DNA from: Atriophallophorus winterbourni
Taxonomy: Eukaryota > Platyhelminthes > Trematoda > Plagiorchiida > Microphallidae
Length of the DNA stretch: 64,000 nucleotides
Reading direction: 5' to 3'
Assembly (NCBI GenBank): GCA_013407085.1
Contig: JACCGJ010023414.1
Coordinates: forward strand, 30,403 to 94,402
The notes below the pieces were generated by a model. The model had not been told where the DNA came from and did not search any database. It saw only the letters and a program-made list of their open reading frames with translations. Position 1 is the stretch's first letter. Each line of letters begins with the position of its first letter. Below are positions 58,501-64,000 of this stretch, in pieces. The position numbers and the translations under genes were made by a program.

Positions 58501-61500
58501 CTAGCTCGCAATCCGACGGCTGGTTGCAATTGACGCAGTGGCGCCCATTTCTCATTTGCATTATTGTTCGTAATTATTAATAAATTTAGCAAAAGATAAA
58601 ATAGATTTGGCCAATTTCGTTTGAATTATACCGACTGGCCAGTGCGAGCGTACAGGGAGAGATGTTAAATAGTAGATAACAATGAATTACATAAACACCA
58701 TAACGTGATTTTCCATGATTTAATCTGGCTAGTTGGAAATTGGTTAAATACGTTAATCAAACTGTAATGCCAAATCAGCATAACGTGTTAACTTCAAATA
58801 CGTCTAGCCAATGTCCATAGCTTGTGATCCAAACAACAGTCGTTAAAAGTTACAATATATGAATAACGTTATTGAGTAAACCATGAAATGCAACACAGCA
58901 CACATCAAGCCACTAATTCGGCTACATGCCATGCAGGACTCGCTGGCACTCACCCTACAGGATATAAAGTACACATGGTTACGTGCCACTTGATTGCTTG
59001 AGTGCTGACCTCGACGACTTGACGATGTGGCTTGCTTCAAATCGTCGACCGAATGAGCACGGCTGAATCTGGACTAAAGAGGTGGTCTGTTTGATCAAGG
59101 AATGCTGGGTAATTATATTCATCTTTGTTGTGTACCAGAATAAATCAGTAAGACGAAGCAGCGTATCGCTCGGATTTAGAACAAACTATGTAAACGAAAA
59201 TGGCATCAAGGGCGGTTGCCATACATACTTTGCGGTCTCTTCTTATATCTACCTTGACCTGGACAAATTGAGAGTTGATCACGTGACGCGCAACCTTGTC
59301 TTCACGTGCCACATGCCACTTCACTGTGCAGCACGGATAAATGGCATACATGAAAGTAAAAGTCTTCATCCATCTTCTTGAAGATGCCATGCATTGACGA
59401 AACCTTGAACGTGTGCAAAGCGTATACATTCTACTTCGATAGATTCACCTATGCATGTTTACTCAGCCGTAAAGGTGTGAACGCGTTGATATTATAAATG
59501 ATTTAGTTTATGCAGGTTTGAAGTTATGAAATCGACACTTAGTCAGTTCGTATATGAGACACAAAATCATTTGGAATTAAACTATGAAATAATCGCTTGG
59601 TCATAATAATTGAACTAAATGTGTATGCAATCGCATAGATCGGCAGCCGTTAAAGATACCCAGGATCTCGACATTAAACTCTAGGTTTGAAAAGAAATAA
59701 CCTTTGTCTGATTGCTTTGTCATAACTTCGAGATGAAAATTTTACCGTTGATTTTATTGAACTTTTATCACCACAGTGAATTTGCGAAGGAGCGTGAGCG
59801 AGTTGAAAAGCGACGAGCGTTCCTCAAGCTCCGCAGACAGCAGCAATCTGATCGTGAACTTAATGGCTATCTAGATTGGATCCAAAAGGCGGGTAAGTCT
59901 TCGCCACAGCTCTTGGAAAGATCATTCAACCTTCGCTCAGTTTTTGTTAACACTTATATTGTTTGGGTTGTATAGGACTGAAGATTTGTTCATTTTATTA
60001 CCAATCCCATAGTTCCTGCAATATTACGGCCAAATTACGGTTCGTATAACAACTGAAAACAACCCGTTTTCGAGTACTTTCCCATTTACAGTTGTCAGAT
60101 GGGGTTATCTACAGTGATAGAGGTAACAGATCTTGTATTCCTACATTGAAGATAGCGACCAATTAAAGATTGTAAACGATTGGAAAAACGGTTAATCTTA
60201 AATTATTGCGAAATACATAACGAATATATATATGCGGATTAAATCACATACCGTACATACATTTTCGTTCTGTTTGCACGTAACAAGGAGGGTTATTCTG
60301 TTAAGAATAAGCAGAGAAACGTCAGATAAAGCTTGAAATTTATTGTCACTGTTGGTTAAAATTTTCAATCGACCGGACCGTTGCTCCGGGCCAATATCAT
60401 CCAAATCTGGTTACATTTTTATGTTTTCGCTAAGGTGAATGATAATGATGAACATTGCATCGTGAGCATTTTTAGCAGCCAGCTCTTGTGTCACTCTCGA
60501 AATCGTTAGTATGACATAATCACTGCCTCCACATTGTTTCAATAACATGCTGCTCAAAATAAGGCTCTAAATAATATTTTAAATCCACAATTTTGAACTA
60601 CGAGTATTGAAATCGTTTGGTGTCAACAAGGTACCAACAGCAACCATTTGTAACAAAACTTTTCCACAGTTTGCATACTTATTTGAGTATTTTTGTGTTT
60701 GAACGAAGCATCGATTTTTACAGCTGCTAGGTTCTTCCAAACGAGTTTGGTCAAAACATAAAAAATACCCTTGACTGTCAACAATACATTATTTACTAAA
60801 TCCATTAACAAACAACATACTTGAATTAATGAATTCTGTGTGACTGAGGGAGAACGCATATCGAGAGTGAGAATAATTCGGTATCTGTTGAGCTTGAATG
60901 TCACACTGGAATATTAATTTCGCCGATCAAGTCCAGCAAATTCGCATAAAATTGATTTTCAATAATCCATTAGACGGAAGTTGCAATCATTTGCAACCCT
61001 ACCTTGGTCGCTACATGGAAAGATTTATCACGTTAACATTAGTATAAATAATTGATGATTCACCGTATCACGGGAAAGAGATTTGTATAAGATCGTTGAG
61101 GGTAGCTATTTCTGGATTGTTTCGCTTCTGACACTGAAAAATTATCTAGCCAAGGGTGAACTTCGAATTACGAGTTGGACTAAGTCGTAATACACATATA
61201 ACATCTGCTTCTGATTACTAGTGAGCACACTATGTTATGGGGATATTATTTCACGTAAGCAAGACAAAAAACATTTCACTGATTCGCACTTTAATCTGTT
61301 CACTGCATTTAAAAAAAATTCTATAATCGTGTGTACACAATTTTTTTAAATTTATTTATCACATGATCGGTCAAAGTATTCCAATCCATCACAATGCTAT
61401 CGTAAATTGAATTCATTTTGCTAATTTCGACACCTGAATATTATAGAATGTTCGCTATTCAGGATAAGAATATTGCTCGTACAACGAGCCATGATGTTTA

Positions 61501-63762
61501 AATACACTATCACAGAGTTAGACAGCAGCATAAATTTCTTCGGGCAGGATATTTCAAATGCATGCTTACACTACCTCGCTTTACATCAACGTAAAACAAT
61601 TCGATGCAAAGTGATGCTCGTTTGAGTTTAAATGAGCTCATGCTGAGATGTAAGTTCATCTCATCATAATTCTCACGCACTTTTCATATCTAATTCGTGC
61701 ATGTAAGCACATATGCAAGAGTGTGTCTCAATTAAACAATCCCCGGTAGGAATTCCTAAGAACGGATTCAGTTTATGACATTATCACGACCGGAGTGCAA
61801 ATTTCGCGAGTGAACCATCAAATAACCACTGACAGATTCATCGGTAATGTTGAATCGTTAGGCTTCATGTGACATTTTTTATGAGTGGTACTGCTGGTTG
61901 CTGCGATGGCCTGATTAGCACTTTTATTGCATCATATTTGGTAGAACGTGTGATTTTGTAACAGAATTCGAATGATCGTGCGATGTGATGGATGTAATTT
62001 TTACAATACGCGTTTACCAATACTTCAGATACTGCATAGATCCACATAACCTATTTTTGAAATAATCTTTGACTCACTCTTTTATGACTGCAATGAATCT
62101 CCACTTTTCAGAGGAAATTATTCTAGCCGAGGAACACACCACGTTCACAGAAAAGCTAAGGATAATCAAGGGTAAGTGGGTAAAAATATAATCGATCCCT
62201 TCTGGGGCTTAATAAAGTCTGATTTAATTGCATTCCTTGATTAAACGATATAAGCTTCTATGAAACGAAGGAAATGTTAAACAAATCCAAAGTGTTAAAT
62301 CGAAATTACTCAAAGTTAATACATTCATCCACGATATGCAGTGGCAGGTTCGCCAGGGCATCAGGGTTCAACGCTTGATCGTTTTTATTCACAGTTCCCC
62401 TATACGATCAACCATAAAACATTTTGACGTTATCAAGTGATGCTATTAAAACTCTACACAAAACCCAACATGTTATTGCTGAGAACAGAAAGCATGTACT
62501 GTTATGTGCGCACTTATGCTAAATATCGAATTATCAGTCGATAATTGGGCCACTCGTAAGCCTTAAATCAGTGGTAAATAATGTGACTGTGATAAGGTTG
62601 ACGGTGAACGCAATTTATTGATGAAAGTCAATAATTTTTATCCTTGTGCCATGCTCACCAACCCATTAGGTGGATGAATCAAATGCGTCACTATTTGACC
62701 CATTACAATCGCGCTAATTTGCCAATGTTCAACATCTTTCAGATTACTTGTCATAGTAGTATTTCCATAGTATTTGGAAATCACGATTCATATAAAATCT
62801 GTTGTGAAAAATATTTGAAATTTTGTTGCGGCTTATCGCTTAACCATGTCGGAAACCAGGGTATTTAGAAGAGTGAGCTGGGGTGTTTCAGCATTATGTA
62901 TATATTTTTGAAGCTATTTAGCTGTTTAAACGCATTCCGAATCAGTGTGATCTGATCCTTGCTCGAAGTAAATCTGTACAACTAACTCTGAATGTTCATT
63001 GGATAGATAAAACTCTCCACACATTTGTTAACTGGTACCTATACATAGAAATTTCTTACCGAAATGAAGTTCATCATTCGAACTTTGAATCGCCATTTAC
63101 ATTCGAATTCATTAAAGAATCAATTCATTTTAAAAAATATTATGCAATATGGATTGTATAGCAGACACGATACTGAGGTGAGAGTAGGTTAGTGCATTAA
63201 CTAATTAAGTGCAAGCATTGAAACCATGAAAATTTATAAAATTTCTTTTCGCTGCAGTTAAAGGTTTGGAAATATACTTCGAATTACCTGGAATTATAGC
63301 ACTATATGCACGTTAATGCGTGTTCCCGAGTGGTTGTCTCCGCAGAGGTAAACCGAGTTGGTCAGCGAACCATCTAAAGTAGCTCCACGATGAATTGTTG
63401 AGTTGTTAGTGGCTCTTCCTCACCATCCATTATAGCTTTGCCTGGGATAGTTTATTATTAATGATCACATAAAAATCAATATTACTACATATAGTATCTG
63501 TGCGAGTGTGCGCCATATTACTAGTCCCAATATTTTTACTCCTTTACATCTTACTTTAGTAAAATCTGTATGCGCAATTTATAAACGTTCATGTATGCAT
63601 TTCATTTCGATAACATTTCACATATGAATAAAGCTCAACAAAACATCTAATGTTTGCATCATCAACAAATTCCAGCTAGAAAACGTGCAGAAAAACTTCG
63701 ACGCCGTTCCAATGACGCGGAGAAACAGGCCATCGCTCTTCAACTAGAAACGTTCGAAGCAG
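31274..63762 (+). CDS. Voltage-gated calcium channel alpha-1 subunit, Cav2 type, 5' part (10 exons)
   Basis: This is the pore-forming subunit of a presynaptic-type calcium channel in the plasma membrane. Ten phase-compatible exons give about 469 aa: the N-terminus 1-77, S1 about 78-97, S2 117-135, S3 143-157 ([14 protein letters not shown]), S4 with Arg173, Arg176, Arg179, Arg182, Lys185, S5 about 198-222, and a long extracellular loop with NVT and Cys residues. The pore loop is [11 protein letters not shown] (Glu339, the first of the four selectivity glutamates). S6 is about 357-381, followed by the I-II linker with the AID (404-421). GSYLRNVWN and [20 protein letters not shown] resemble Cav2 rather than Cav1. 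Repeats II-IV lie beyond the right edge. Introns reach 12.4 kb and hold LINEs and hammerhead repeats. Confidence 0.93.
32570..34232 (+). mobile_element. LINE family B, copy 1 (5'-truncated, (CAA)n tail)
   Basis: RT remnants include [20 protein letters not shown] (32676-32736), [14 protein letters not shown] and [19 protein letters not shown], with a deletion at the FADD region. Then, after an inserted CR1 piece, come [40 protein letters not shown] and [14 protein letters not shown]. The 3' end shares the sequence before (CAA)n (34213-34230) with copy 2 at 47690-50202. The RT Asp-Asp box is damaged and the element is inactive. I do not assign a clade. Confidence 0.85.
33288..33630 (-). mobile_element. 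CR1-type LINE 3' fragment nested in LINE copy 1
   Basis: The - strand reads [20 protein letters not shown] and [20 protein letters not shown], a CR1 ORF2 C-terminus. It interrupts the host LINE between KEKDDVI and LLYNSETWT, where copy 2 is continuous. At the 3' end a tandem tattcatagatt (33288-33316) forms the tail. Confidence 0.8.
34733..34838 (+). CDS. Cav2 exon 2 (aa 76-111), segment IS1
   Basis: Reading directly after the AC acceptor gives [35 protein letters not shown], matching the family's [36 protein letters not shown]. It is 106 nt, phase 2 to phase 0, with donor GTGAGT. It is identified through the AT-AC junction. Confidence 0.9.
35881..36020 (+). CDS. Cav2 exon 3 (aa 112-158), IS2-IS3
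   Basis: Acceptor tttaaaacag, donor GTAAGC, phase 0 to 2. It encodes [37 protein letters not shown] and [10 protein letters not shown], closest to Cav2 ([21 protein letters not shown]...GSYLRNGWN). Confidence 0.95.
36021..39101 (+). other. Cav2 intron 3
   Basis: I recognise no exon, RNA gene or transposon in this 3.1-kb AT-rich stretch. Confidence 0.5.
39102..39202 (+). CDS. Cav2 exon 4 (aa 158-192), IS4 voltage sensor
   Basis: Acceptor ctctttgcag, donor GTGAGT. It encodes [33 protein letters not shown]. Basic residues every third position (R, R, R, R, K) form the S4 gating helix. Phase 2 to 1. Confidence 0.95.
40581..40880 (-). mobile_element. CR1-type LINE, 3' fragment
   Basis: On the - strand a broken C-terminal frame reads [17 protein letters not shown], then [20 protein letters not shown] and [10 protein letters not shown]. 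The 3' end is CGCCATAAATTCTTGAATCT then TGAACCTTGAATC, the CTTGAAT tail seen on other CR1 copies here. Start is truncated. Confidence 0.65.
41004..41150 (+). CDS. Cav2 exon 5 (aa 192-241), IS5
   Basis: Acceptor gttcaccag, donor GTGAGT. It encodes [40 protein letters not shown] and FHVTCFNE, the S4-S5 linker and S5 of repeat I. Phase 1 to 1. Confidence 0.95.
44552..44835 (-). repeat. Hammerhead-type dispersed repeat, locus 4 (minus copy)
   Basis: On the - strand a core at 44804-44775 reads CTGATATGTGCAAACA then GTACGAAACCGATC. CTAC before it can pair with GTGG after it. The body (about 44770-44630) has GGTTCAAGCC and GTTATTAAACAGGTTGTC. A second, decayed core (44581-44552) lies about 223 nt on, which suggests a former tandem. 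The core differs from the hammerhead consensus at CTGATGA (last two bases) and at the base before UC. Confidence 0.6.
44928..44975 (+). ncRNA. Hammerhead ribozyme candidate, best core in the window
   Basis: CTGATGAG (44938-44945) is followed by stem-II arms GTGC and GCAC around AACA, then GAAA (44957-44960), then CCGGTC (44961-44966) ending in the cleavage triplet GUC. All core nucleotides of a type I hammerhead are present. Helix III would be only one or two base pairs (C with G), as in Penelope-type hammerheads. Helix I is weak next to the core (CCTAA with ATTGG); CCAAT at 44912-44916 is fully complementary to ATTGG (44967-44971) but lies 21 nt from the core. Confidence 0.55.
44938..45135 (+). 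repeat. Hammerhead-type dispersed repeat, locus 5 (plus copy, intact core)
   Basis: The body contains GTTCAAGACTATGGGTTTGA, CCCCATCTACATATG and ATTGAAAAGGTATGTCGTG; the ribozyme core is at its 5' end. It lies head to head with locus 4, with about 100 bp between them. GGTTTGACCCC at 45024-45034 resembles a pol III B box only loosely. Confidence 0.65.
47690..50202 (+). mobile_element. LINE family B, copy 2 (5'-truncated, (CAA)n tail)
   Basis: It starts inside the endonuclease ([15 protein letters not shown], near 47705). Next come a linker ([20 protein letters not shown]), RT fragments ([20 protein letters not shown] at about 48740, then [20 protein letters not shown]) and a 369-codon open frame at 48953-50062. 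That frame has [30 protein letters not shown] (FADD box with Asn for the first Asp), [20 protein letters not shown] and [20 protein letters not shown]. Stops before 48950 and the damaged catalytic box make it inactive. The tail is (CAA)n at 50183-50200. Confidence 0.9.
48953..50062 (+). pseudogene. RT thumb/C-terminal reading frame of LINE copy 2 (369 aa)
   Basis: This is the longest uninterrupted frame in the window. It covers the RT palm end, thumb and the C-terminal domain typical of metazoan LINE 'endonuclease-reverse transcriptase' proteins ([49 protein letters not shown]). The catalytic FADD is FAND. It is a remnant, not a host gene. Confidence 0.85.
50398..50575 (+). repeat. Hammerhead-type dispersed repeat, locus 6
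   Basis: A decayed core (50402-50431) keeps AAACAGCACGAAACCCGTC preceded by CTAC, but CTGATGA has become CGGTTGA. The body has GGTTCAAGCCC (50466-50476, an exact match to the pol III B-box consensus GGTTCRANNCC), ATCCACATCTGTGTT and GACAGAACAGGTTTATCATG. Confidence 0.6.
53571..53890 (+). CDS. Cav2 exon 6 (aa 241-347), extracellular loop and pore of repeat I
   Basis: The acceptor catgcgacag gives the only in-frame join to exon 5. The exon has an Asn/Thr-rich extracellular loop, a CxxG-type Cys region ([16 protein letters not shown]) and [34 protein letters not shown]. Glu339 in TMEGW is the repeat-I selectivity residue. Donor GTAAGC, phase 0. The loop is somewhat longer than in vertebrate Cav2. 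Confidence 0.93.
55893..55925 (-). repeat. Hammerhead-core remnant
   Basis: On the - strand CATATGATGACGGCGAAGAC then AGAAATCGGTTGTG follows the family's core layout (TGATGA, stem II, GAAA, CGG...GTG), but with a disrupted stem II. Confidence 0.35.
56545..56580 (+). repeat. Hammerhead-core remnant
   Basis: ATCTGATGACGGCAAACAGC then CAAAACAAGCGC keeps CTGATGA and a GGC/GCC stem II with an AAACA loop, but GAAA has become AAAA. Confidence 0.4.
57796..57899 (+). CDS. Cav2 exon 7 (aa 348-382), IS6
   Basis: Acceptor cttgtag, donor GTAAGT, phase 0 to 2. It encodes [35 protein letters not shown], nearly the family's [26 protein letters not shown]. Confidence 0.96.
57900..59776 (+). other. Cav2 intron 7
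   Basis: No exon or transposon is recognised. A GC-richer patch lies near 58440-58560 and small frames at 58843-59429 have no recognisable domain. Confidence 0.5.
59777..59892 (+). CDS. Cav2 exon 8 (aa 382-421), I-II linker with most of the AID
   Basis: Acceptor tcaccacag, donor GTAAGT, phase 2 to 1. It encodes [39 protein letters not shown]. The pattern QQ-x3-EL-x-GY-x2-WI-x3-E is the alpha-interaction domain that binds the beta subunit; its final Glu comes from exon 9. Confidence 0.96.
59893..62111 (+). other. Cav2 intron 8
   Basis: Nothing recognisable is seen; it is AT-rich with stops in all frames. Confidence 0.5.
62112..62171 (+). CDS. Cav2 exon 9 (aa 421-441), I-II linker
   Basis: Acceptor cacttttcag, donor GTAAGT, phase 1 to 1. 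It encodes [20 protein letters not shown], where EEVxLAE is the conserved sequence right after the AID. Confidence 0.9.
63676..63762 (+). CDS. Cav2 exon 10 (aa 441-470), I-II linker
   Basis: Acceptor aattccag, donor GTAGGC, phase 1 to 1. It encodes [29 protein letters not shown], a charged cytoplasmic segment. The family match is weak here because the linker is variable; phase and splice sites support it. The gene continues past the window edge. Confidence 0.75.
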
Positions 63763-64000
63763 GTAGGCTTCGTTTTATTCCCTTGAAAGTCACCACTGAA
63801 CTCTCATGTTTGCTTGTCGGTTTTAAAGTTGATTCAGTCGCACATCGTGTGTGAAGTCGCTCAAAGTCGAACAAAGTCATTATGTCACAGTGTCTCACAT
63901 ATGACAGCAACTATCACCATCGTATCATAGAGTCCTAGTAATATGACTGAATGGCCTTCATCATTAAGTGTTCACCAGAATTGCATGTTACGTTCCGGAG

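Overview
The window is metazoan DNA and most likely comes from a digenean trematode. Supporting signs are multi-exon genes with minimal 5' introns of 34-38 nt and introns of several kb downstream, a CsRn1-like Ty3/gypsy element with a CHCC Gag motif, CR1-like and other LINEs in trematode style, and dispersed repeats carrying hammerhead-ribozyme cores like the schistosome Sm-alpha family. No species call is made.

Two host genes, both on the + strand, account for the real coding content. (1) 2662-20433 is an apparently complete CEP104 orthologue, a ciliary-tip and centriolar TOG protein. I assembled 16 exons with consistent phases, about 954 aa; the last exon is the least certain. It has an N-terminal jelly-roll, a coiled coil, a TOG array and C-terminal zinc fingers. 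(2) 31274 to beyond the right edge is the 5' part of a voltage-gated calcium channel alpha-1 gene of the Cav2 (non-L) type. Ten exons encode about 469 aa: the N-terminus, all of repeat I (S1-S6 with the pore glutamate) and the I-II linker with the beta-subunit binding site (AID). Its first intron (31501-34732) has U12-type AT-AC ends.

The rest is mobile-element debris and non-coding DNA. 880-2270 (-) is a decayed LINE upstream of CEP104. 3542-7632 (-) is a gypsy element with paired LTRs inside CEP104 intron 4. 18762-19100 (-) is a CR1 3' fragment in CEP104 intron 14. The intergenic gap (20434-31273) holds a tandem hammerhead-bearing repeat (24181-24640), a 776-bp miniature LTR element that keeps only a gag reading frame (24753-25528), and a 5'-to-3' but broken CR1 LINE (27600-30702). 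The Cav2 introns hold two copies of another LINE family with (CAA)n tails (32570-34230, with a CR1 fragment nested inside it; and 47690-50202), a further CR1 fragment (40581-40880), and several hammerhead-type repeats (44552-45135, an inverted pair; 50398-50575; remnants at 55893-55925 and 56545-56580).

The observations most worth following are the hammerhead-like repeat family, the gag-only miniature LTR element with intact LTRs, target-site duplication, PBS and PPT, and the AT-AC intron in the calcium-channel gene, whose second exon is recognisable only once that intron is removed. Everything was read by eye; no alignment, folding or database search was run.
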